Shown here one piece after another: positions 36,180 through 46,900 of a stretch of 64,000 nt of DNA (positions are counted from its first letter, which is position 1; every line of letters starts with the position of its first letter). Position numbers and translations under genes: made by a program. The DNA lies in NCBI GenBank assembly GCA_033239525.1, contig BSYO01000028.1:9913597-9977596 (forward strand). The letters run 5' to 3'. This DNA is from Nepenthes gracilis (taxonomy: Eukaryota > Streptophyta > Magnoliopsida > Caryophyllales > Nepenthaceae). Below the pieces are notes generated by a model, which made no database searches, was not told the DNA's origin, and worked only from the letters and a program-made list of their open reading frames with translations.

Positions 36180-36300
36180 AGCAGACAATCTACCACATCT
36201 TCACTCATCAACACTAACTCTTGGTGCATTTCTTGGAGGATTTAAGGCAACATTGTTGATCTCTCTCTTATTCTCAGGTTCTGTCGCTGTTGGTGCCAAG
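36180..36300 (+). other. Exon-like segment ending in a splice donor
   Basis: One frame reads through about 36170-36300 (ending TLLISLLFSGSVAVGAK) and then AAG|GTAAGA. It has a hydrophobic stretch. No family recognised. It may be chance or a stranded exon. Confidence 0.2.
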
Positions 36301-36766
36301 GTAAGAAACATGAACGTTTGTATAATGGTTATCTATTTTCACAATGGTTATGTGGGATTATATTGCAGAAGTTTTTCCCCTTACAAATCTGAACACAACA
36401 CGCCACATTTTGCCCACATTTTCGCCAAATATTTGAACACGAGGCTGAAGACTATGTAGTGTAGAAATGTGATTTTGAAGGAGTCATCCTTAGACTTTGA
36501 TAGATCCTTCGTTTTATCCTCAAATTTCAATAGATTTAAAGTTGTTGATTCAACCATGGGAGATGTAGAATTTCGATTATTCAGCAATTTTATAATTCTT
36601 AGAATTTCAACTGTTTTCACAATATTTTTTGATAGCATTACTTGATATTTGGTAGAACACTGTTCAGTCGTTTGTCTAGAACTGATATTTGATTTCGAAT
36701 TTTATATTAAACGCCCAAATGTTGGCTTCTAGTATACAAGTTGACATGTGCTTCATGGCCGTATCA

Positions 36767-37110
36767 TGGTAACGGAGGGCGAGAGGATGAGATTGACGCG
36801 GAGAGGGGAGCTTTAGCAGAGGAGTTAAGGGAAAAAAAAGGGCTGGAGAGTGACAATGCAGAAGACGAAGAAAGGGGAAGGGGAAAAGAATTCTAGAGAC
36901 CGAGAGAGAGTGGGAGAGAGAGTGTGTCAGGGGAAGAGAGAGAGAGAGAGATTGAGATAAGGCGAGGGAGAGCAGAGATGAGAAGGGAAAAACAGACTTT
37001 ATATTCTGCTTAATCAACAGCCACAGAGATAGCTTTATACAGCAAGGGGCTACAGCACCATGGCCCAACAGTAATAGCCACATAACAGAAACAAATATTA
37101 GAGAAGACAC
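36767..37110 (-). repeat. Left terminal direct repeat (3' LTR in element sense)
   Basis: GA-rich on the plus strand (GAAAGGGGAAGGGGAAAAG, then GAGAGAGAG runs). It aligns throughout with 40360-40702. Confidence 0.85.
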
Positions 37111-37659
37111 GTGCAGGGTAGGAGTTATAACAGAAAAGAAGAAGAAAAAATATAATATGAAACAAATAGAAAACAAAGGGAGTAAAAAATAATAGAAGGT
37201 TCGTAATATTGCCATTCCCATTAAGAGAACCTTATCCTCAAAGTTGAGCGAGGAAAATTCTTGGTAAAGTGTTGTCACCTCGGCAATGCCAATGTAAGCT
37301 CCTGGGTGAGATATCCTGTGTTCTTCATAGGGCAGGAGGAGTCGGCTTGCTCTAATGGTGTGGAGGTGGTGTTTGAGAGTGAGAAGTGGACTGATATCCA
37401 TAGGCCGAAGCCCTCAGCTGTCTATAATTATAGTATGCTTGAGAATGAGAAGTGCCCATGGAAGTTGGTGTTGCAGATATTGGAACTCGTCCTTGGAAGA
37501 ATCATAGCTATGGCTCTGTGGTTGCAAGAAGAGTGAGGGTGCCGGAGAGAGAGTCAGGGTTGTTCTCTGAACATGGTGGCTGAGCTTCAGCTGGTTGAGA
37601 ATTATCAACAATTGCAAGAGAGTGAGACACAAATGCTTCTTCCCGTTTGTGCTGTACTC

Positions 37660-37978
37660 AAACCCTTGCTGAAGGCATAGTTCGTGAAAGATATGACCAC
37701 TTAGATAAATCACGCGGAGGTCTTCTTCCATTGGTTTTAGGTACTTGTAGCAGATGGAGCGCACAATCATTGTGAACGCGTTGCCCCCTGACCCTCCCAC
37801 GCTGCTGTTTTTGCAAGGTACATATGTGTTTAGCAGTGGAATGTTCACTATGAGCTTTGAAACTCCATATTTCTGCAGGATCATCTAAAAGGTTTGCACA
37901 CTTGTCATCCCATCCTGTATCCTCACCAACAATACCAACTTCGTTAAGGTTCAAATGTTCTCTGGTAGAAGCAGCCAA
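37660..37978 (-). pseudogene. Unidentified captured segment
   Basis: Directly follows the ERD4 piece on the minus strand (LAASTREHLNLNEVG...GEDTGWDDKC). Two overlapping frames stay open, but I do not recognise the protein. It may be a third host fragment. Confidence 0.4.
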
Positions 37979-38985
37979 CTTCCTTTTCAAATGGTAGATA
38001 ATTAGGGGAATTAGTCGTGGTAGCTCTAGCCCGTAGCCCACAAAAAACTACAGAGCCTCAAAGGTCAAGAAGAAGGTCGTATTGCCTGGAAGGCTAGTTG
38101 CACGCAGATTAACAATAGTGTTTGGATGATGCTTAATTGTTTTCAACATGCTGAATAAGGTTTCATCAATTGTCACCCTAATAAAGACATTCAAAACTGT
38201 GAAATAGAAGTATTTGCCTGATGTAGCCCTCACTACTTGACTCTCAAAAGGAATTCCCTCAGGCTTGGAGAGAAACAAAAAGCAACTTGGGCAGCAAAGC
38301 GAAAAACATTATGAGTGTAATCTGAGGTAGATAAGCTTTTAGAACCGTGTTAACCACCGTTTTATCTACCACTACCTTTAGAAGCGGCAAAAGTTTCCTC
38401 AGATGTGTGCTGTCAACCTTCTTATCAACAAGACCGAGGAATCTAGTTCGGTTCACGGGTCTAGTTCCTTCATGGTTCCCTACCGTTTGTGATTTTGCAT
38501 ACACAGTTTCAGCAAGTACTAGTTTTTTTCTGTATCCTTTCGGCTCTTTCCATATTTTGTTGACCTCTTTGTTATTAGTGACCAACATGGATCTATAAAA
38601 TTTGTCTGGATTTATTGATTGAAAAATATGAATCCACCTGTTCCTTTGTAGTTTCATCATCAGGGGTAGGAGGTATGTCTTTAACAAGAACAGCAAATTG
38701 CTCAGGCTTCACCACAAGAGACATTAGAGCCACGGCCCTCAAATCAGAAACATGTTTGTATGCCTTCCATAACATATAATATTTAACCAGAGAAATCCAA
38801 TAAACAGTTATAAAAAAAGCCTACAATCATAAACTATTCGCCTTTACATATCCCATTGACAACTTCCCAAGGTCACTGAAAGTCCCATTGCTTGCGGAAT
38901 TATCCGACTTCACCCTGTGATCAGTGATGGCAACTGGCAAGAGAGTTGGTAGTAGCACAATGCTAGATGCAACTAGAATTCCTAG
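37979..38985 (-). pseudogene. ERD4: ERD4 / OSCA3.1-type channel fragment (captured cDNA)
   Basis: Minus-strand frames give consecutive ERD4 segments: FGILVASS-like opening with VLLPTLLPVAITDHRVK, YYMLWKAYKHVSDLRAVALMS, the KPEQFAVLVKDIPP cytoplasmic start, NRTRFLGLVDKKVDS, then a jump to LKAYLPQI, SGKYFYFTVLNVFI, SLPGNTTFFLTF and GYGLELPRLIPLIIYHLKRK. ERD4/OSCA proteins are mechanosensitive cation channels of the plasma membrane, induced by drought. About 100 codons are missing between DKKVDS and the LKAYLPQ block, and there are stops and frameshifts. No intron interrupts the segments seen, which suggests that the source was a spliced RNA. The piece is fused head-on to the UBP fragment. Confidence 0.85.
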
Positions 38986-38988
38986 CAC

Positions 38989-39357
38989 TTCTTCAGTAGC
39001 CTGTGGCATGAAGGAACCATAATGTAGTTGGCCAAATTAATGATGCTACTTGCGCATCATCATCTAGAATTTTAGTGGTTCCACTAGCTTGACATGTTTA
39101 TCAAGCTCAGTAGATAAATCTCTTGTGGCCATAGCTAACAAATGAGAATTCTGATTAAAATCATTGCTCTGACCCAATTGTAAATAATGCAGTAGAGCAA
39201 ACCTGAATTTAGGGACTAAAAACAAACATTACATTGTAGAATTCATGTAGCATGTATTTCCTAAATTATATAAACCACAATAATGACCCACTACAATTAC
39301 TTGCTCTTTTTCAGAGAGATCCTCCATAATCACAGGTTCCTCCTCCGGAGCCTCCAT
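38989..39357 (-). pseudogene. UBP6/7-type ubiquitin-specific protease fragment (captured cDNA)
   Basis: One minus frame begins MEAPEEEPV, continues MEDLSEKEQVIVVGH, then GLYNLGNTCYMNST, the catalytic Cys box of UBP6/UBP7. After one stop the same frame goes on with HYLQLGQSND, ATRDLSTELDK and, after further stops, FGQLHYGSFM, in the order and spacing of UBP6 (about 120 codons). UBP6/7 trim ubiquitin at the proteasome and also carry an N-terminal ubiquitin-like domain, not present here. The lack of introns over this span points to a spliced source. Not functional. Confidence 0.8.
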
Positions 39358-40359
39358 GGTGTGTAAAAATAGCTTGGAGGGCGATTGGCGGTGGAAATGT
39401 GAGGAGAAGGTTGGAGAAAGTGGTGGAGACGGGGGTGGACAAACAAGGAGGGTTGCGGATGACACTGTTTGTCGTTCAATTAGGGTTGGGAAGCGTGGGA
39501 TTTCATTGAGTAGTTGCTGGGTGTGTGCCGTGGTGAAAGCAGAGTTGGTGATGCGATCTAGATGTGGTTGTTCGGACATATTGCAAGAAGTTATGGCAGT
39601 TTGGGGGAAATTTTTAGAAGTAGAAGCCATGAACGATGATGAAGTCGAGGACCAAGAGGAATTAACAGTCGGTAAGGGTAGTCGGTTGATGCGGTTGGTG
39701 CGGGAGTGCTAAATTTGTTACCATAATAGAAACAAAATCAGAGAAGACACGTGTTATAATAGAAAAGAAGAAGAAAAATATAATGAGAAACGAAAATCAG
39801 GAATGGTGATTTGAGGTACATGTGGTTGTACGAAACCAATGAAGGAAGGGATTGCAGGTTGGGAAAAGCAATGATGTGGAGCAATTGGAACTAGAAGATG
39901 GGAAGTAATAATATAAGAAGCCACAAAAGGTGAAAAGTTCATTGATTTGAAAGGATTTTCGGTTAGAGTTGTGCTCAATTTATTTTGGATTTTTGTCATT
40001 GTAAATTTTGTCTTGGAGTGATTTCAGTGATTGTTCTGTTGTTTTATCTCAAACTAATTTGAATTTTAGCGCTGAAGTTCGGTGATGGACGAATCGGATT
40101 TGTGTTGTGGTTGAAGCCATGGTGGACGAGTTGGCGACAAGTCTTGGTTCTATAGTCATTAGCCAGGTAAAATGAGCTTTCAAGTCTTTCATCATGTTGG
40201 CAAGCTCGGTGATGGATGCTTTGATTGCGTCTAAGATGCTCGTTCTTCGATGAGCGTCTCCTCCCGCTTTGATCTCAATGAAACTGCACCATTTGATCAT
40301 TCCATCTTCAAGAATACGTGCTCCATGGCCAAAACACTTCAGCAATGGACATAAAGACG

Positions 40360-40702
40360 TGGTAATGGAGGGCGAGAGGATGAGATTGATGCGGAGAGGA
40401 GAGCTATGGCAGAGGAGTTAAGGGAAAAAAGAGGTTGGAGAGTGACAATGCAGAAGACGAAGAAAGGGGAAGGGGAAAAGAATTCTGGAGACAGAGAGAG
40501 AGTGGGAGAGAGAGAGAGTACTAGGGGAAGAGAGAGAGAGACTGAGATAAAATGAAGGAGAGCAGAGATGAGAAGGGAAAAATAAACTTCTATATTCTAC
40601 TTAATCAATAGTCACAGAGATGACTTTATACAGGAAGGGGCTGCAGCACCATGGCCTGGCAGTAACAACCACATAATAGAAACAAATAACAGAGAAGACA
40701 CA
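40360..40702 (-). repeat. Right terminal direct repeat (5' LTR in element sense)
   Basis: Aligns with 36767-37110. A third partial copy of its outer end plus neighbouring internal sequence (CAGAGAAGACACGTG, then AGAAAAGAAGAAGAAAAATA) is at about 39722-39785. Confidence 0.85.
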
Positions 40703-43700
40703 AGTCCTGTCGATTTCTATTTACATAAAATGGTCTCTGTTGATTATCCGTGTTTTGGTGATGGCATTATGTACATGTTGGTTTCTAGTGGTGGATTATA
40801 CTAATTAACTCTCTTTGGCATGCAGCGTTCGGTATCAACCATTAATGACGTATATGCAATTATTATAGGAATCTTTTGCATTTTAAAACAATTTTGGTGT
40901 TTGAGTTATTTTTCATTAACCGACAAATTTCAACATTTTTCCAAGTTCAACAAGAAAGCATGTCCGTCCTTCCAATTTCCAGGCATTCGATAGAATGTAC
41001 AATTACTCTCAAGAATTCGAACCCTCCAACAGTTTATCCAAAAATTTATTGATGCTGAACAATACGAAGGATTTTGTGCTGGATTAAGATTATGGGAACG
41101 TAATCAAGAATAATCTGTGTTTTGTAAATCCTAATCTGCTGCTACGTAAGTGTTATTACAGAACAAATGTTTGGCCAACCTCTGATTTGAATGATTTTCA
41201 TGGATGTAATCTGTTGTTTTGAATGCAGTCGCAGCCAATTTTGTCTTGAATTTTAGCCCAGAAACTTTTATTTTATTTTATTTTATTTTTGTCTTGGGCT
41301 TAATATATACAGGTAGTTTTGTCTTGGATTTAATCTGGTGATTTTCAATATATATGTTGTCTGAACTAATTTACGCTGGCATAGTTTTGTCTACTTGGGT
41401 CCTAATAAATTAGTCCAAAAAAGTTTAAAGAATCCTGTTCGAATCAGTCAGGATTTAAACTCATTTCGTGGTAAGCCTACCGACCCATACAGTTGCCCTA
41501 AAATAGATCCCCAAGTCGAGGAATGAAGATGAAGACGATGGCCAATAGGAGAGGAAGAGAGGCGCTGACTGTGCCCTAAAATCAATCCCCAAATCCTGTT
41601 TTGTTCTATCATCATTCTTCATCTTCCTATGGTAAAATGAGCTGTTCGATTGCTTCCACATGTGCAGCCATGACGGAAGGAAATTAGATCTAATATCAGC
41701 CGTCCGATGGTGCAGGACTTGACATCTCAAGTTCTTTTTTTCTTTTATTAAAAAAATCTAAGATCCATTGGATCTTAATCCGACAGCGACTGTGATGGCG
41801 AGGGGCCAAATCAACCTCTCACCCGAAGGGCTGAGCTCCCGAGTCCTTCACCAGTTGTAGTAGGAGCTGATCTGAACTGCACTAGCTTACTGGCTCTGGG
41901 ATCTTTCCATCTTCAAGAATACCATTAAAAAGTAATAAAGGATGGAGTCCTGAGTCGATAACAAAACACTTTAGCAATGGACATAAAGACTGGCATGTCC
42001 ACTTGCACGTACACAGATGTTAATGCCCCTCACAGATAGACAAGCTCCTCACACATGAACATAAGAGACTGGCTTCACCAACCGACCACAAACATGCTCG
42101 ACCCTTGCATGCCCCCTCACACATTCAAAATGTTCTTCCATGAATAACATATACTTTGGCACGTACTGCTCATCCACCAAAACCCTCCTATTTCTAGACT
42201 TCTTAAAACAACTGGGAGTTGATCAAACGAACTAGATAATGCATGAAACTATCTACACAGCATTCTTGAAATAGAAATAGCCGTGGTTAAAATGCAAAGC
42301 AGATGGGAACTGACTCAAAATATGATCTTGGTAATGCATGATACTTCATACAGCATACATTAATTAGCAAAAACAAATGACTGAATTAACTTGTTAGTTT
42401 GCCTTGGGGTTTTCAGAATTTTTCAAAATGCAGGATAATGTCTTTATTTAGATTTTTCTAATTTTTTACTTATTTGTTTTGGAATACGAAACCACATAGC
42501 TCAACCAGACCTAGCCTAAATCATACGTTGAGCCTGAGAGAGCTAATCTGAAGGGAACACCCTGCACACCAATAAAAAAAGGGTAGCAGGGGCGTTGCTT
42601 TGCAATAGACTGCTTCTGCAAGGTGGTCAACTTATTCTTCCCGATGTTCCATCATTGATATTCTATTAAGGGCGTTCGAGATATCCGTGTTCTTCCTATT
42701 ACAGCAGCTTTGCATTATGACAAGTAGGCTGCCTAGGCTTTTTGGCCCTAATAACTATTTTCTAGTTTAAGGGGCAGAAGATTGACGATATTCTGGTAGT
42801 CAGGAATTTTGCTTACGTTTTTCCCGATTGGCTCCCATGGTTATCTCCTTATTGGGAGATCAAATTTGTAATTGATTTGATGCTGGAAATTGCATCTACA
42901 TCAAAAGCTCCTTATCAGATGTCTCCTACAGAGTTGGGGGAGGTGAAGATACACATATAGCAGCTGTAAATGGGGATTTTATTCAATTGAGTATATCTCC
43001 TCAGAGTTCTCCCGTGTTATTTTTATACTCACAAGATAGTGCGAAGCAACCACTGCAGCACATTTTGATCCAACAGCCATAACTTTAAAAACTTACATAT
43101 ATATATTTATATACATACATGTATGATTCTTTTTAAAATATTTAAGTATTATAATGCCCATTTATTAAAAAAAATAAAACAAAAAAACTATTATCATTTT
43201 TTAAATTTTTTGTTTGAATATAGTTTTAAAATTTTTTTATAACAAAAATAATTTTAAATTTTAGTCATAAAGTCAGGCACCCAAAAGAGCCAAGCAGAGC
43301 AGGTCAATCTCCATAAACAGAACTAAGAGAACAGTAGATAGGAGCAGCCCGAAGCCCCAACCTAGCAGACTACAAGCCATAACCATCTCCAAGCTACCAA
43401 GTGATTCAGTAAGGCAGATAATGACCTTAGACCAACCAAACAACCTAGGGCAACACAACTGATCAACCCGAGCAGGAATAATGAAATTGTCAAAACTCAA
43501 AACCGGCGGAAGAGGAAAATAATGCGGAAGACAACCAATCAGAAGGGGGAAGATAGCACCAGTCAGAAGGGTCAATAAAGATATTGATACTACCTTAAAT
43601 ATGAATTTGGACTAAAGAGATTTTGGAGCGGGTTTTTGAATCTTTAAATATTGATTCTGTATACTACAAACTCAAATGAGAGTTTATGAGTTTAGGATAG

Positions 43701-44990
43701 ACTCTTTGATTTATTCTCTAATATTTAAATCAGAAGTGACATTTAATTAAAAAGTTAGAGAGAGAGAGAAAAGGAGGAGAGTAGAGAGATAAGAGGACTA
43801 GGCTCCAAGTGAATTGGGGGAGTATTCTAAAGGACAAGCTTCTAACATAATTAGTGTGCTTTGAGACTGGAATTTTCTACAAGTATTGGAAATACGATAT
43901 GCTAGAGATCTCGAGTATTGTAAGCAGAATAATCACCATCCAACACTGGAGAAAGCAGCACACAAGGAGATCAACCCCGAGCAGGAGGGGAAAGGTCCGA
44001 CAGGTTGAGCATCAAGTAAGAATGACAGACCACCATGGAAAATGGGACGCTATTTTTCTTTGTTCTTTATTTTCTTCTATTTCTTCTTATTTCATATCTC
44101 ATTTTCCTTTTAGAGGGTAAACAACAGGAATAGACTCAAATCCTTAGAGCAGAGGAGACATATGAAAACAATTCCCACAAATAAAAAGTAAGTTTTCTCT
44201 TGTTTCAATTTTTTTTCCACTTCTTTTTTATTGGAAAATAATAATTTAAAAACCGATAAATTCCAAGGAAACAAAAGGAAGGAAAGAGAACAAATCCAAC
44301 CAAAAATACGCGAGGAATATCATTATAAGTATCTTATACAAAATAAGCAATGGAACTTCAAGTTTTCTAATTGCCTCAAGATATATTGGGATAGGTAAAA
44401 GCTCCTAAAAACAATTTACTAAATAATAAGCATAGATAAAAAGAAGAGAATAAGAAAACACATAGTAAGTTTAAGAGAGAGAGAGAGAGAGAGAACCAAT
44501 CAACAAAACATCAGCCTATGATTCAACAGAAAACCAGGCATCAGTTAGAATTCAAAGTCTTCTTTCCAGCCACAGAGAAAGCAAAATAGAGAGACAGAGC
44601 CAGAGCAAAATCCCCAATAAATAGAGCCAGAGCTTCATTCTAAACATGCAAGGCAAAAATTTTATCATAATAGAACAAATAGAGAGACACTTATGAAATG
44701 TCATCACTAGCCACTGTCCTGAGCTCCTCCAGAACCACCATCCTGAGCTGCGAGCTCGCCTCACTATCAACTTCTAATGTAAATCAACTCAAAAGCATCA
44801 AAAGTGTGGTAAGCTGCCATCTTTTGTGGAGTTTTAACAAATTGCCTTCGCTGCCATATGCTCCGACGGTTGGGGGCTCGGACATCCGGAAGTCAAAAGG
44901 ACGATAAGGCTGAGATACATATGTAACCACAACCAAGCAAGCAGGCATAAAACATAACAATACTTGAAGAATCATGGAAAATGGTTGGCT
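40703..44990. other. Intergenic DNA
   Basis: No gene found. A copy of about 75 bases of the captured-element edge (CATCTTCAAGAATAC, then CAAAACACTTTAGCAATGGACATAAAGAC) lies at 41908-41980. A GA run is at about 44473-44495. Confidence 0.5.
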
Positions 44991-44994
44991 CTTA

Positions 44995-46900
44995 TAAAAA
45001 AACTGGAGTTACAAAAATCCAAGTCACCGGGAGTTAAATATGCATCAGATCGACCGTACCCTAAAGGCTCACCTTCTTCTGTGTTCTCATCTCCTTCGCT
45101 TTGGTAGAAGACAAGTTCTTGGGCCTCAACATTACAAGCATGCAGATAGCCAACCTGGAACTCATGCTCAACTTGCAGAAGCAACTCCGGGCATTCCCGA
45201 GAATCTTGGTAGTGTTGTTAAAACAAGCCCATTGATGATGCTCTGATCGCACATAGTCATGCAACCATTTGTTGAAGTCCATACACATAGTCATGCAACC
45301 ATTTGTTGAAGTCCATACGGGCATCAAAGAGTGAAAGATCTTGCCTTCCTACACCTCTGCAACTTCGTCCCTTGAGAGGCCATTGTCCATCCTAGCGACA
45401 GCAGCATAAGCCCAGAGTGCTCAATTATTATCCTTTGGCAAGGAGATCTCCTCTGAAAACACCTCCTTGCTCACAACCGCCTCAGCTCTTTCCCATTCCA
45501 AGGACTCCTAGAGATATGCTAATTGGCTCTCTGTGGTAAGGACGCCTGACTTGGTCAGTGACTCATCTTCAGCAACCTTGGCTCAAACCAGGTTATGGAC
45601 CGCCACCACAAGACCTTTCTCATATTTCCAAAGAATGGTGTTGTTTTCGTTGCTTGCTGAGTCTAGTTGTGCCCACAGTAAGGCTTTCTTCGTGTCTCAA
45701 GCTTGAACGTCCTCGGCAGCATACTGAGGATGAGAAAACTCAGTCGAGAGATTAGGGAAGGCCAAGGCTAGAGAAAGGGTGTATCTTCGCGGACAGCTTG
45801 GAAATCTGGTTCAGTACCACGGTGAATAGTGTTGTCAGGAGGAGCAACAAGGTCAGGGCCTTCGACAAGCCCAAGAAAAGATGGTCAAAAAAACTCAGGA
45901 GTAATAACAGGAGCCCCACTGCTGATATGGCCCTCAGGGTCGAATAAGTACTCGATGTCCCAAGGTCGGTCAAGTAACATATCCTCCAAGGCAACACCAA
46001 TGCCTTCCCTATCAGCGCCAAATTCGGCATGAGAGTATAGCGACCACCACCTAATCAGAAGGCCAGTTTGTTTTCTGAGATATGGGCAAATCATCCTCGG
46101 TCTCCTCTGACGAAGAAAGCTTAAAAGCGGTGGTCTTGCCAGAAACAATCCCAAGGTCTGGCTCAACAGCAGCCTCAACCCTTCTCTTCTTCTCGGGACG
46201 GGGAATAGCAGCAACCACCTCAGGACGGCAAGTGTAGGAATAATCTTCTTCTTTGGCTTCTTGAACTCCACAGGACCGCTAATAGATCCATTGGGTAGTG
46301 AGCTCATCCCCACCTCATGAAGAACCTCCACAATTAGAAGCTTCCCAGTGGTGACAAGGTCGTTGGAGTATTCCTTGATAAACCCGAGTTGGCCCCAGAT
46401 GGAGGGTTGATAATCTTTATCAAATTCCCTAAGAAAGTTAGCCTAAAGGAGGATGCCACCCGTTCAGGTTCTTTATGAAAAAAAAAGATCCAATCATTTC
46501 ATTTTTTTACAGAATTGGGGTTCTTCTCCCTGAAGCAAGCCTAGGGCAGAGACCAATGAAGATCCACCCTTGTCATCCCAATGGTCTAAATATTTGTTTT
46601 GCGCTTTAACGGCTTATTTTAATCTTCGCTCTCTATTTTTTTGTCAATCAATCTAAACCTTAGGATGGCAATGGAGGACCTTAGTATAAGGACCATAATA
46701 GGTCCCACCTTGGGACCAGTGATGAAATAGAATCAATCAAAGCCACCCAGAAGATCCTAAAGACTCCCTTTAGCACCGCCAGAACAAGCATGGCTTTGGT
46801 CTTTTGGAAGACGACACATAAAGAAACTAAATATCAATATGCATTCAGATATAGCCCGGATAATGGAAAGTCAAGCCCGTTTAGAATATCATGTAACTCA
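44995..46900 (-). pseudogene. Remnant of a retrotransposon accessory (coiled-coil, gag-like) ORF
   Basis: Minus-strand frames in order: MLVLAVLKGVF.IFW (about 46790), IGSFFFHKEPERVASSFRLTFL (about 46480), LPNGSISGPVEFKKPKKK (about 46300), a charged coiled-coil (45700-45450), then QVEHEFQVGYLHACNVEAQ and GDLDFCNSSF (45180-45000). This resembles the 'putative plant transposon protein' ORFs that accompany Ty3/gypsy (Tat-type) elements. It has stops and frameshifts. A 31-base tandem duplication (GTCATGCAACCATTTGTTGAAGTCCATAC core) is at 45253-45316. No pol or LTR is visible nearby. Confidence 0.5.
45253..45316. repeat. Tandem duplication of a 31-base unit
   Basis: Two perfect copies of a unit containing AGTCATGCAACCATTTGTTG in succession. 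Confidence 0.9.

Larger units (their letters stand above)
36767..40702 (-). mobile_element. LTR-like element carrying captured UBP6/7 and ERD4 fragments
   Basis: Two direct repeats of about 340 bases (36767-37110 and 40360-40702) flank 3.2 kb. On the minus strand they start TGTGTCTTCTCT, have a TATAAAG box, and carry a long pyrimidine-rich leader ending ACCA. Next to the right repeat is a minus frame with gag-like N-terminal features (40345-40049). Next to the left repeat is a frame with SLNFEDKVLLMG (about 37250-37210), like the last residues of Ty3/gypsy polyproteins (FNLEDKV). Between them, instead of pol, are host gene pieces: a UBP6/7 ubiquitin protease, fused to ERD4 and then to an unidentified segment. 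No target-site duplication could be fixed. Confidence 0.65.

Noticed and set aside
36676..37401. Minus-strand open frame of 241 codons
   Set aside because: Mostly translated pyrimidine-rich LTR; only its first part (SLNFEDKV) resembles a retroelement polyprotein end.
43273..43575. Minus-strand 100-codon hydrophobic frame
   Set aside because: No recognisable homology, leucine-rich by composition, and no gene structure around it.
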